The position numbers and the translations under genes are program-made. Under the pieces are notes generated by a model, which saw nothing but the letters and a program-made list of their open reading frames with translations, was not told the DNA's origin and ran no database searches. Source: Margaritifera margaritifera (Eukaryota; Mollusca; Bivalvia; Unionida; Margaritiferidae). From it: 64,000 nucleotides of DNA. Positions 24,502 to 38,353 of this stretch are shown here, one piece after another (position 1 is the stretch's first letter; the number at the start of each line of letters is the position of its first letter). The DNA lies in contig JAQPZY010001670.1 of assembly GCA_029931535.1 (NCBI GenBank), forward strand, positions 5,294,501 to 5,358,500. Reading direction: 5' to 3'.

Positions 24502-25429
24502 GAATGAGGGGAGCAACATTAAATAATCAAAGACAAAATACGAGAAAATGCAATGGCTTTGGTATACTTTCATATAATAACTTTATTTTTTAAAACCCTT
24601 AGTGTCCATTTGAAAATCACAATCTGTGAATTCCAAAAGAACGAAAAGGAATATGTGACACTGCAATTTACGCTGAATCATACGCTTTGAAAAGTTTATA
24701 TTATATTGAGATAAAAATAGCTAAATTATTAAAGAAGCTTCTGTACTTACGTGTACCAGTAAGAAGAACATATCCGTAAAAACACAAATAATATCCTAAA
24801 AATTTAACTTCCAATTATCACCAGCACAATTATTAAAACAAACGCCATTACATCGAAAACGAATCCATAGGTTTAAGAGCAACAACTGCCTGCTTTTTTG
24901 TGTGTTCCGTCGTTCCCTTGTGAACACATGTGTACATGTTCTGTTTTGATTGTTGCGACATTGTTCTGTTCGGCTGTTCTGCGCTTTAGTAACCACCTAT
25001 ATCCAACACGACTAATACTATAAAATAATCCTTTAAAATATCCCGGCGAAATTGCTGTTCAAATTCCTAGTCTTTTTTCGCTGAATCAAGCCCATTTTTG
25101 ACATCTTATGATGAACAGAAAATGTATGTGACATGAATACGTCTTCACGATAAGTGGGTCAATGTCACAGTAATGTCTAAGCATCAGCAGCCCATATTTT
25201 GCGCCAAAAGGTCAGCTGATCGGTATTATGGATCGCATTATGACATATGTTGGCATAGATAAAAGGAGATGGGCGGAACTTGAAAATTTCGCTGACCCAT
25301 GAGACGAGCCATATAGAGAACAGATCACGCGCATTATCCAATTTAATCCGACTCATTGACTATGCCCACTCGCAGGGTTCAATTGGATGATGCTTGTTCT
25401 CCGTTCTCAATATATAACTTATTTGGTTA

Positions 25430-26190
25430 ATTGGTTCTTTAAGACCAAGTGAGCTTATGGCATGGTCCCACGTCTGTTGAGCGTCGTGCGTCTGTCAAAA
25501 ATTGCTATTTTAAACTTCTTTTAAGAAACTATTGGACCACTTTGGGCTAAATTAGTGCAGAGCATCCTAGCTTGAAAGGCTTCCAAATTTATACAAAGGA
25601 TGCCGATCCGCCTTCAGATATGGACACCGTTGCTAAAAATAGTAAAAACCATTTAAACGACTTCTAAAAAAACACTAGACAGAATTTCATCAAATTTGAC
25701 AGAAAGCATCCTGAGAGGAAGACGTTTCAAAGTTTGAATAAATGACGGCGACCTGCCTTCAAATACAAAAGCCGCTGTTGCAGCAATACAACAACAATAA
25801 AAAATTTTAAAGAAAAGAAAGAAACGAAAGAAAACATGTAAAAGACCTTATCTACCAAACGGAATTTGGCAAAACTTGACTGAGCATGCTAGCATTAAGA
25901 CATCTCACACTTATACAAATGATGCCGATCCGCCATCAAATACCTTTAGATGACTTCTTCTCAAAAACCGCTCACCAGAATCTGACCAAATTTTACATAA
26001 AGAATCTTCGCACGGAGAGCTATAAAGTTTTTAGAAATAATGATGATCCGCCATCAAATATGGCCGCCTTTAAAAAGTAGAAAACAGTCTCCTACTAAAG
26101 CAAGGGAAGTAACATATTGTAAGGTCTATTGAAAGTGACAGTTTTGCCATGAGTTCTGCCTCTTGAAAAGCACATAAAACATTTAAACAT
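25430..26190 (+). repeat. Dispersed repeat of mollusc type
   Basis: Starts near AAGTGAGCTTATGGCATGGT with GTCGTGCGTCTGTC. It then shows three internal sub-repeats, each with a CTTTTAAGAAACTATTGG-, AGCATCCT- and GATGCCGATCCGCC-like order. This matches my memory of a non-coding repeat very frequent in bivalve and gastropod genomes. The 64-residue frame inside it is not a gene. Confidence 0.6.
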
Positions 26191-26461
26191 AATTTTAGAA
26201 TATAGGATTCATAAATTTGAACAAAAAGAAAAAATATACATTGTGAAGTAATACACCTTAGGGATTATATTGAATAGTTTGAATTTAAAGCTGAAAATAC
26301 GTACGATAAATCTATTAAATATAAATATAACATGTAACACTCTAAGTAGATGACATAAGTTATATATAAATTAGCTTGGAAAACAGTCTTTTGTTTGTGC
26401 AGTCTTATGAATGAATTTGCTGCACTGTGCCATTGAATAGAGCAATCTACTTCACAACTTA

Positions 26462-27190
26462 GCAAAAGAAAGTCACCTGGATCCGATAGACTTTCATCTG
26501 AATTTTATAATAAATTTCAAAAAGAATTAGTTCCTATACTGGGATTTGTTTACAATAATACCCTTCTAAACAAAGACATGACTAAGCAAATGAAAGAAGG
26601 AATTATAACATTAATATACAAAGGAAAAGGGAGAATATAACATTTAAAAACTGGAGACCCATTTCACTTTTAAACACCGATTATAAAATGTTAAGTAAGA
26701 GATTAGCAAACAGTCTAAGAGCATGCATGGGCAAAATAATAAATATTAATCAAAGTTGCGGGGAAAGGGGAAGAAATATTATAAATAATACCCTAATTAT
26801 ACAAGCAGTAATTGAATATATACAATAGAATTGGAGAAAGTGGACAATGTTGTTATAGAACCAGGAGAAAGCCTTCGATCGTATAGAACTTAGCAATGTA
26901 GACAAAATACTAAGGAAATGTGGTTTTGGAAAAATTACTGTCAATGGTTAAAACTACTATATAAGAACATAACTTCAACAGTTCAGGTAAATGGAGCAAA
27001 AACTCATAGAGAGATCAGTAAGACTGAGATGCTCACTGTCGATGCTATTGTATGTACTAGCCATTGAAATACTACGTGTAAAAATAAATAGCAATAAAAA
27101 CATACAAGGTATTAAAATACCGAATAACTGGTGTTTTTATGTTATCACATATATATGCATTTTTAATGGCATTTCATATATTAAATGCCA
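26462..27190 (+). pseudogene. Tx1/L1-like LINE reverse-transcriptase fragment
   Basis: Across several frame changes the stretch reads KSPGSDRLSSEFYNKFQ, GIITLIYKGKG, ISLLNTDYKML, an AFDRIE segment (DxxxAFD core partly kept), GKNYCQWLKLLYKNITSTVQ and RCSLSMLLYVLAIEILRVKI. This order (SPGxDG, PISLLN-DYK, FGxxxxxWIxxLY, QGCPLS) is that of L1/Tx1-clade RTs. It is truncated at both ends, lacks the YADD box, and lies in the ENPP-like intron on the gene's sense strand. Confidence 0.88.
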
Positions 27191-28009
27191 TTAGTTACAA
27201 ATTATTTAAAATTTATATTTGTATTTTTCGCATTTAATAATAACTGAAAAAACACACACAAAAAAACAATATCCTTTTCTCCTGAACCACTTCTAAATTG
27301 AATTACCGTCATTACCGTCATTAATCCAAATATCCGAACTCTCCAGTTTTCCCTATGCAGACCCTTGAAATTTTCCGACCACAAAGCATGATTTAGAAAA
27401 AACAAAACAAAAAACAAACTAACAAATACATTTCATATGTTCTGAATGTTGTGTCCAGATCGCATTTCATTTAGTTCATAGGTAACAGTATTAGACATCA
27501 CGCTCATTGAGACGCTTACCATTTTCCCCATATATTTCTTTAGTGTCTACTGGACATAGACTAAAAATGTCTACCTTTGCTTGCTGTTCGCTGATTGTGG
27601 TTGGTGGAAATGTAGAGTTATATCAGACGAACGCAAATTATTTAAGTAATTATATAGAGAGTGTATATCTAACTATCGTAAACCATCGTGATGTGTAATA
27701 ATAACAAGGTACTTTTATCAAAGGAATAAAATTAGGTCATGCAAACTTGGTTCACTGTCGGAAAATGGAGGGGGAAATGAGTTTTAAAACTTTGATTCCA
27801 ACCAACCCATTTTTTTTAATTGGCACCATATAACCAATATTGTGCTGGCTAAACTCTAATACAAAACTGCATACATTATAGCATGAAACCGGAAATACAC
27901 ATTTTTTATGGCCTAGGTGCCAATGTGGCAGTTAAGTTCTTCTAACCTTTCTTTCCACTATAGTTTCACTACATGTACACATTTGCTTTCACAAGTTTAC
28001 ATATGTCAG

Positions 28010-28058
28010 TTATCCAGGTGAGCGATATGAGGCTCACTTAGACCTCTTGTTAGGTATG
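28010..28058 (+). repeat. 3' end of a mollusc-type dispersed repeat
   Basis: CCAGGTGAGCGATATGAGGC followed by ACCTCTTGTT resembles the terminus I remember for the family at 25430-26190. Only the end is recognisable. Confidence 0.4.
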
Positions 28059-29405
28059 TGTACAATCAAGCATTTGAACTTCTGAGAATCAAGTACACGC
28101 ATTTCATTGTTTCCCATCGTGGAAAAGAGCAAGGGGTATTTGGAAACCTCTTCAGTGAGAGTCTCTAGAAGGCGCTCAAGGAAAGATTGTAACCACCTCA
28201 TGAAGGGAGCAGCTCAAAAGAGAAAAGACATGCAGATGAGAAAACACAAACTGAACTTGGACATAGTAACAGACGCTTGTTTATATAGTAAATCATACAA
28301 CCCCTGGCCTGGAAATCATAAAACTCTGAACTTGATTTTGAGATTGAATTTTCACTATTAGCTAATAAAAAAGTGACGTTACCAATAGCAAAAAATCTTT
28401 TGTGTTTGGCTGACACAAATCTCAATATCAAACTCAAGCTCATAGATTTTATGATTTCCAAGCGAGGAGCTGACTCAGGTATTGCTTGAAGAGTATTTTA
28501 TACACGCGCTGCTGGATTCCATTAGACGTCGTAGCCAGCAGACGCAGAAAAAATTAATCACTAAACACTTGAATTATGTCTTGAATCTTGCTTGAAAGCA
28601 GCCTAAAATACAAGGTGATCGCTATCAAAGGGTAGGGATGGATGGAAAAAGATAAAATAGAAAAGCTTGAAAACGTAAGTGACTGAGCATGTGATAGCTC
28701 CGCTGGAACAGGTAACAGGTATTCGGTGCACTCTGCGATGTGATCAGTGATCTAAAAAGTCGTCTTTGAGAGTATTACCTCGCGAAGCCAACCGACACTG
28801 TGAGAAATTTATGGCAACCCAAAAGGTTACAGCCTTCATTCTCAACTTTCCCATTAATCATTTAGATATTTACTAAAATAGCTGTCAACATATTGAGACG
28901 CATGTTATGGGACAAGTTTAGCAATCCGCACAATTTTACTTGCACACCCTGCTAAGAATGTGGAAGGGGCATATAGCGATACCATTGTCCGTTTTTCCAT
29001 CCATCAGTCACTCCTTAATTAACTTTTATGTTATATTGCAGAAGAAGAATGGCGTGACTTTCATATTCTATAAATACATCTCTTGTTTTTCTTCTCTACT
29101 GAAGGTCAACGGCCATTTCCTATTTTACATGTAATACCGCGTTTTTAACAAAGTAAGTTTGAAAATAAATACTAGTCCGCTAAACAGAATATCTGAATTT
29201 ATATTTTACCAATTTCTCAGATAAGTTCGGTTATCTGGACTCTATGACCTGTCTTTGTGGTTGAGAGGGTATCTGCATTTTATGCTGTAAGGAATGGTGT
29301 TCTTCCAAATAATTAATAAGGACTTTAATGATTGACAACAATGACGTAACGTGTTAGTATTGCAATGAATGACTAAAACAGTATGAACTGTGAAGGGAAG
29401 AGATA

Positions 29406-29543
29406 AATAATCCCTGCCAAAAAGCTAAAACCCACTAAAATATCACACATCTGTGATCATAATGTCACATTAGAAAATAATCCCTGCCAAAAGCTAAAAC
29501 CCACTAAAATATCACACATCTGTGATCATAATGTCACATTACA
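29406..29543. repeat. Tandem duplication, 2 x about 68 bp
   Basis: Two almost identical copies start AATAATCCCTGCC and end ATAATGTCACATTA. Each contains the small inverted repeat TCACA-CATC-TGTGA. Confidence 0.93.
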
Positions 29544-29714
29544 CGTTTTAAGCCTTATTTCCGTCCAACAGAGAATTTGTAAGTTTTACCAGTTTTTAGA
29601 TACTTTAGCGAATGTTTCTCTTGCTTCTACTGTGTATCTTATGTTCGGTCAGCCAAGGGTGTGCTTGGCGCTTGTGACAAGAATATGGCTCGGCATAATC
29701 ACCACCCTGCTATT

Positions 29715-29783
29715 TTGGTGACCTTGGTTCATCTGAATTCTTAATAAGAATCCTTTTATTTTCGTCATAACCAAGGTCACCAA
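29715..29783. repeat. Perfect 15-bp inverted repeat
   Basis: TTGGTGACCTTGGTT (29715-29729) and AACCAAGGTCACCAA (29769-29783) are exact reverse complements separated by 39 bp. The arms contain AAGGTCA half-sites. Confidence 0.9.
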
Positions 29784-29974
29784 GAAATTCCGAACAAAAT
29801 CAATTAAAGGTGAAATAATATCCAGTCACAGCGCCATAATATGTCTAAGATGAACTTTCAAGGGAACTGTGACATGACCATTTGACGTAGTGCATGAAAG
29901 AGTTTAAGATATTTAACACACCCTTATTTCTCGAACTATGCAGCAGTAACACCATTCGATTTGTACTTTTCCAG

Positions 29975-30319
29975 AACCGCACTGCATATCACCCGGTTGA
30001 TGTGCGCGGGGCGCACGGATATGACAATCAGCTAAGCAGTATGAAGCCAATTTTCTACGCCCGAGGACCTAACTTTAGACGGAACTATGTAGCGAAGCCG
30101 TTCAACTCCATTGACCTTTATCCGCTAATGTGCAAGCTTCTGGGGATAGATCCGGCCCCTAACAACGGGACTCTTCACAACACAGCCGACATTTTGACTT
30201 CAAGTTTTACTTCCGGTGCCATGTCGAACACATGGTTTGTGGCTTATGTCATGCATGAAATTGCAGGAGTCCTCACATGTATGCTGGGAAATATTTTGTC
30301 CTTCTTTAGCAGGTTCTAA
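29975..30319 (+). CDS. ENPP4/5-like phosphodiesterase, terminal exon C
   Basis: Acceptor TTTTCCAG ends at 29974, phase 0, matching exon B. The 114-residue tail runs [19 protein letters not shown] (the last metal-binding His of the family), [35 protein letters not shown] and stops at 30317-30319. Together the exons hold five of the six zinc ligands known for NPP enzymes. After the catalytic domain comes a small-residue patch ([10 protein letters not shown]) and then a hydrophobic stretch of about 25 residues ([20 protein letters not shown]) ending FFSRF. It is either a C-terminal membrane anchor, as in ENPP4/5, or a GPI signal. The cytoplasmic tail would be almost absent. No convincing polyadenylation signal was seen close downstream. 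Confidence 0.95.
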   Translation, partial: NRTAYHPVDVRGAHGYDNQLSSMKPIFYARGPNFRRNYVAKPFNSIDLYPLMCKLLGIDPAPNNGTLHNTADILTSSFTSGAMSNTWFVAYVMHEIAGVLTCMLGNILSFFSRF

Positions 30320-30359
30320 GCAAACACACAGGCTAATAGACATATAAATGACGTTGTGT

Positions 30360-31960
<1,601 letters not shown>

Positions 31961-31962
31961 TA

Positions 31963-32055
31963 TTTGTAACTTGATGGATATCAATCCGTGACTTTGTAAC
32001 TTGATGGATATCAATCCGTGACTCTGTAACTTGATGGATATAAATCAGTGACTCT
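31963..32055. repeat. 3 x 30-bp tandem repeat
   Basis: Three copies containing GTAACTTGATGGATAT and AATC-GTGACT. Confidence 0.92.
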
Positions 32056-32099
32056 AACCACTTATCTAATTTATTTTCGATAAATTATCACCATCACCT

Positions 32100-33860
32100 T
32101 TTCCTATTTTAGTAACCACATTCTATTGTACAACTTGTTACACAAATTAACTAGACAGATGATAAAGATGTAATTGACAAAGTGTTTGTATTCAGCATCA
32201 ATCAGATTTAGTGCAAGCAATGTTTTCTAAAAATTGGCCACTCTACATTATATGATGTTATGAGGTTCTTTCAAATCCATGTATTCGTAAATAAAAGCCG
32301 TCCTTAAACTTTTGTTTCAAATCCTTCAAATCTGTTTTCATCTGTTTCATCCTTTTGCCTAATTCTTTAATGCTAGCTTGCACCACACCAATATTTTAAA
32401 CCAGTTCTCTATCAGCATCGTTTGTATCTGTTTTAGATTGTTCAACCTCAGCTTGTAATTATCTTTAAAATTCGGTGTATGTAATCTGATCTTGCTTTCA
32501 TTCGCATTCATTTTGTTTTGACGCCATCTATCTCATTATTTATATCTGTTTAATCATCATTTTTCTGCAACTCTGATATCAGTGTTAGAGGTTATCTTGT
32601 TGTTCAGGTCAGTAATTTTTGTGTTAAAATCTTTAATTATGTATTTGATTTCTTGATCGTTCTGTTGGATTTCATTAATCAAGTATTTCTGTAGTTGTTC
32701 AAGTTGAGATTGTTAAGTACTCATTCTTCAAGAGATTATTTTCTTTCGCTGATATCACTCCCCAAAGCAGCTATTTCACTCTTTATCCTGTCTTCGATTG
32801 GTTTTAAATATTGTCAAATGTTAGGTATATTATCGCCTTTGTCAAGGTTTCCATGCAGCAGAACATCTGTTCTTCTCCTTTCTGATTGTAATACTTGAAT
32901 AGCCATAGAAGAGACACTTAATCTCTGCCTGAATAAGTCATGTTTACTTTTTAAAAGTTCTTGTTCTCGTAAATCTATATTTGTAAAACGGATATTTTCT
33001 CAGCTCATTCAATACCACACTGTTCAATAACTTGTAATTTATTCTCAACTTGTTCCCTCCAAGTCTTCATATATTTCAAATTATTCTCCTCCAGGGTCTT
33101 GCGTACTTGAGTATCAACTCGTTTGTGTATAAAATGTATATTATCTACATTTAATTTAATTCTTCTACTGAATCTGCTACATTGGTAATACGGGTTTCTA
33201 TGAAATTTAAGTAATTATTAATTGTTTCACCTAGTACATCAGTTTTTATCTGTTTTGACTCAATGTTATAAGGAAAACAAAAGTCACTAGGACCTCTAAG
33301 AGATATTTCTCCACTCATTCCATACCTGATTTACGTTTGCTATTCATGGCAAAACACGTTACAAACATACATAGAAAATCTAATAATTTTTCATCTTCAC
33401 CTTTGATGCTGATACTCAATCTGTTATTTGCATCCATCTGTAATTGCTTGTAATGGCCCTTAACATTGTATAAAACAAAGTCTCCATGAAAAAAGTTTTG
33501 AACAAGCACAGACTCAAGTAAACACAAATAATAGCCATTTGTGCAATTTTTGGTGTTTTTCATTCGGTCGAGGAGAATATATCAATGTTTTGGTTTCACG
33601 ACCCCGCAAATGGTATCAGATTCATTAAATGCTTGTATATATCTCTGGTTATTAAATCCTAACAATTTTGAAATGATATGCACTGTGTAATTATTACACA
33701 GAGTGAATTAAACTTATGAATGAGTTTCAAACATTCGACATCAATACTTTCGTTATTCTTACCATTTTCAGTGACCCACCTTTGGCTTTTTTATATATAT
33801 TTCAAGGTTGTACTGACCATCAGGAATTAAAACATTCCTTCTTGCACTCTTGTCTCATGA
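32100..33860 (-). pseudogene. Decayed coiled-coil-rich reading frames, unknown origin
   Basis: On the minus strand, interrupted frames are rich in Lys, Glu, Asn and Gln with heptad-like spacing. They include an IETRITNVADSVEELN segment near 33190, KTLEENNLKYMKTWREQVEN near 33080 and a Ser/Arg-rich MAIQVLQSERRRTDVLL near 32880. The best open piece is 33315-33563 (82 residues, ending KSGME). Near 33640-33810 the frame reads IPDGQYNLEIY and ISKLLGF. Several stops and frame changes separate these. I do not recognise the gene. The layout could be an old large DNA element or a decayed host gene. Confidence 0.4.
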
Positions 33861-34104
33861 TGTATTAAAATACAATGATTATGATATCGTCGGAAATATT
33901 TTAATACCCAAAAGCAAAATATATTATCTGCCAGGAGTGGTTAGTTTCTCATTTATGTTATCAAATGGATTGGTAATACATTTCGTTCCCAGAAAGACTA
34001 ATGATAGTATTATAGTTCTTTTGTTTTGCAATGCTTGCGCCGTCACAGTTCATTTATCTAGCGATAAATTTTCGCTTATGTGAATAAATGTTTATAAGAA
34101 ACCT

Positions 34105-34200
34105 TAGCGAGACAATAGTTTTGCTGATCTCCTTTCGGGAAACCCAGTACCGGCGACGTCGAAGGCACTGGCTACCGCCGTTAAAGCTTTTTCATTTAGT
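34105..34200 (-). pseudogene. Short GC-richer coding-like patch
   Basis: On the minus strand a frame reads NEKALTAVASAFDVAGTGFP then ERRSAKLLSR before a stop. It is clearly richer in GC than its surroundings, which suggests retained coding sequence. The plus-strand frame at 34088-34411 is highly hydrophobic because it is the antisense of this AT-rich, charged stretch. No family recognised. Confidence 0.3.
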
Positions 34201-34411
34201 CTCCTGTACTTTCTCCAAGATCTGTGTATCTTTTGTTTCTGTATTCATATTCTTCCTTACTGATTTAAAAAAAAATTATTTAATATTTATAATCTTTCTG
34301 TTTCTATTGTACTCGTTGATGATCCAAATAAACTCTTCATGGTTGATTTCATTTTTACTGACCATATTGTTTATCTTGTTTTTGATATTGCTGAACTTAT
34401 TATTTTCATAG

Positions 34412-35468
34412 CTTAATATTTCATCATTTTAAAAGCTTTTGTAAAATCTTTCATTATTAAAAGCTGTTAAAACAATTCATATAACTGGTGTGTTATGTCC
34501 AGTGAAGGTTAGTGGAGCAACTAAGCCAACTGAAACTGTTTCCATACACGCCTCTAAGCAATTCAAAACTTTGTATGCTATTTTCTACTTCTCATAACTT
34601 TATAGTCTTCAATGTCCATGATAAAATAAATTTTAATCTCAACTTTTTTTCAGACATTGTTGTGTTTTAATTGACATCTTTTCATTCATTTATCTGACAA
34701 TAAAATCCATTTATTGAGTAACAATTCTGCAAAGTACAAATACATTTGCAATCAGGTAGTCGATTGTGAACTATCTTAAAGAAACTAGAATGATTGACTT
34801 TACAACTTCTTCAATTCTAATTGTTGTTCGTGGACAACTGCAAATTTCAATAGCTTTTTCAAAAGCATTCTGTAAAACAGTAAGAACGGAGGTTAATATT
34901 GCGTGGTAAATTGTCTGTACAATGTTTTGTGTTTTATTTATTACTCAAAGAGGCATCCAACTAACGAGCAGGCTTAAAGTTCCGCTAAAGCAATTCTGAT
35001 ATTATATTGGACAGGCTTTGCCGTTGTTGCGTAGCGACAAGTCATTGACAAGACTGGATTAGTTGCTGTGATTTTATTTATTGCTCATTGCTAAATCTAA
35101 CATCTTTTACCACTGGAAGCTGAAGACTACTTAAAACAGCTTAACCACCACCTATCAAATAGTTAATTGTGCTATTTGAGTTTGTATCATTACTTTCACG
35201 TAGTGTGATTTAATCATCTTGTGACGAATGTTGCAGTCTTCGACATTTTGCACTCTTCGTGTTCTTTCTTTAAATGTTCGGCTTTGGCTGTTTTAAGTTC
35301 CGGTGACTTTTCCTAAGTTGTATTCCAAGTTTTTGCTTTTGTGAAGTATCATTTTCAAGTTCTTTGCTAACATGAGACTCAATTTTCACACATCTTCTTG
35401 ATTTGCTTCTTGTTAGTATTTAGCAAATTTTGTGAACTCGACAGCTTGGACATTTTAAAGATTACTTC
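34412..35468 (-). other. AT-rich sequence with weak minus-strand coding signal
   Basis: Minus-strand fragments such as SNSTINYLIGGG and SSLQLPVVKDVRFSNEQ appear between stops near 35100-35200, and a Lys-rich piece with MSKLSSSQNLLNTNKKQ appears near 35400-35450. Too short to call. Confidence 0.25.
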
Positions 35469-35621
35469 ATGACATCAAACAGAAATCGATACATTCCCGG
35501 ATTTGTGCCATTTAAGCTTGGTTTGCCTCGATCTGTACTAAGTGCTAGTTTCAATACTTTCAAACATGTTGATTTCAAAAGACCAGCTGAAAATAGTGAG
35601 GAAATAATAAATCTTGAATAA
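35469..35621 (+). CDS. Small hypothetical ORF, 50 residues
   Basis: ATG at 35469, stop TAA at 35619-35621. The protein is basic in its first half (MTSNRNRYIPGFVPFKLGLP, then RSVLSASFNTFKHVDFKRP) and ends acidic (ENSEEIINLE). Unlike nearby frames it is not low-complexity and contains Pro, Gly and Phe in a natural mix. No family recognised and no splice signals assessed. It could be an intact small gene of the same unidentified element as the surrounding fragments, or chance. Confidence 0.3.
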   Translation: MTSNRNRYIPGFVPFKLGLPRSVLSASFNTFKHVDFKRPAENSEEIINLE

Positions 35622-36189
35622 TTACTTTAGGCCTTTAACCATACTTGTTAGAATAGTTATCATAACAGGAATCTCTTTCTATTATGCAATGAAGTCTAAA
35701 ATGGGATACAGAACAGTCAATACGAATCAAAGATCATGCCCAAAACGTTTAAGGTTTTCTTTTATGGAAAATTCAATATTTGTGATATAATCTTTGTATA
35801 TACGTTTTTGAAATTTGTTTATTTATTTTCTTGCTACAGAGAAAAAACATAATACTGTTCTAAGACTTTCACACATCCACATTTCACACACTCTCTCCAA
35901 GTTTTCTCCTTTTCTCTCACTGCAGCAATAACGTCATTGTTATACCAGATTGGAAAACGTCATGCAGATCAATCAACTTAGATTATTTTGCATGTAAGGA
36001 AACAACGTAGATCATCTATAGAATCATTGGAGATACACCTCTTAAAGACCCTAGTGACTGTTGTTCTCCTTTTAACAATGGTACAAAACGGATTTTAAAA
36101 AAATGTACACACATTTGTATGCCGCTAATTAACATTTTGTACACAAACTCGTTGATACTCAAATACATTAAACTTTAGATGATAGTAAT

Positions 36190-36275
36190 TTGAAAGATAT
36201 CAAGACACAGAGGGAATAAGTTGACAATGAATGAAAGATATCAAGACACAGCGGGAATCAGTTGACAATGAATGA
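36190..36275. repeat. Tandem duplication, 2 x about 41 bp
   Basis: Two copies of GAAAGATATCAAGACACAG followed by a GGGAAT-AGTTGACAATGAAT segment. Confidence 0.88.
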
Positions 36276-36760
36276 ACTATTGAACAGAATGGAAAGAACT
36301 AGTAAAAATGCCAGCTCTACAAAAACAGATTGATGAGAACAGAGAAAAGAAAGATTTTAGATGTACAAAAATTGTTCAGACAGATATTCATTTCTTTATC
36401 TACTGCTGTACAAGCCTTGTAAGAGAAGGAGCAGATGATTTACCTATCGTTAGAATATACACAACCGATCAAGCAGAGTGTACATGAGAATTTTTTTTTT
36501 TTAAATCTCATTAAGACTCTGACTCTTTGCAGTCTCAACTAGGACAGTTTCAGAGAGCTTTGAATAATTACACCCAAAAGAACGACCAGGAGATTAAAAA
36601 GGGAAACAATGATTTTAGGCTCAACAATTAATGATTTGAACTACAATATAATAGCTAATATCAATACCCTGTCAGTATTACAGAAAGGATGATTTAACAG
36701 AAATATCCCAAAATAAATGTGAATGAAGAACATGATATCGTGCTTCATGTTGATGTAAAA
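36276..36760 (+). pseudogene. Decayed coiled-coil-like frames, plus strand
   Basis: Frames read MPALQKQIDENREKKDFR, LVREGADDLPIVRIYTTDQA and LGQFQRALNNYTQKNDQEI, interrupted by stops and a T run. Composition resembles the minus-strand fragments at 32.1-33.9 kb. Unrecognised. Confidence 0.3.
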
Positions 36761-36980
36761 ATTTTCTGTTTCAACAGAGATGCAGAGAAAACAGATCGTT
36801 AAAAAGTAGCATCATCTTATCATTGTATTTATTTTAGCCATTTGGATAGTTCTAACACAGTAAAACCAATATAGATCATCTTGGTTAATTTGATCTCTTT
36901 GTTTTTAATTTTTAAGACTGACTAGCTCCAAGTCTTCCTCAATTATTGCTACAATTATTTCCATCCTGACAGATCTTTCT

Positions 36981-37804
<824 letters not shown>

Positions 37805-38045
37805 CATCACATATATGCCGTAGTCTGTCCCGCATATGTCGTAGTATGTCACAAATATGTCGTAGTCTGTCACAGATCTGTCGTAGTCCGTCACAGATCT
37901 GTCGTAGTCCGTCACAGATATGGTGTAGTCTGTCACATATATGTCATAGTCTGTCACAGATATGTCGTAGTCTGGCACAGATATGTCATAGTCTGTCACA
38001 GATATGTCGTAGTCTAGCACAGATATGTCGTAGTCTGGCACAAAT
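37805..38045. repeat. Minisatellite, 21-bp unit
   Basis: About 11 copies containing ATATGTCGTAGTCTGTCACA. The period is a multiple of three, so several frames stay open (VTDYDIS on minus; CHRYVVV and SQICRSL on plus). The array is followed by AAATTCAAGTTCTACGCCA, which recurs at about 40021. Confidence 0.94.
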
Positions 38046-38353
38046 TCAAGTTCTACGCCAGATACATACTTCAATGCTGTGTGCCATTTTCGAGGAGTTT
38101 CATAATGCCTGTATGAAAGACTACAAACATGACACAGCGAACCATTTAACTGTTATTCTATTACCATCCTTCATGAACTTCTGAATTATGAAGTCCTTGC
38201 TAAATGGAATATATATCTCATCGTTGTTTGGTGTGATTTGTACCCTTTCATTAGGATCATTTTTACAAGCGTCGTGATGAATAAGTTGCTTACATATACA
38301 GGCAAAATATGAATGGAGAATGGAATGTACTTTTGATATCCAAATTTAAATTG

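Larger units (their letters stand above)
22851..29974 (+). other. ENPP4/5-like gene, intron (7,124 bp)
   Basis: Phase-0 intron, GTATGT at 22851 and TTTTCCAG ending at 29974. It contains a possible LTR scrap (about 23020-23280), (TAAA)n, (GA)n, a mollusc-type dispersed repeat (25430-26190), a Tx1/L1-like LINE fragment (26462-27190) and two local duplications. The remaining stretches (23290-23970, 24500-25430, 27200-28000, 28060-29400) show nothing that I recognise. Confidence 0.9.

Noticed and set aside
34088..34411. 107-residue hydrophobic plus-strand frame, possible membrane protein
   Set aside because: It is the antisense of AT-rich, charged, coding-like minus-strand sequence; hydrophobicity arises from T-rich codons.
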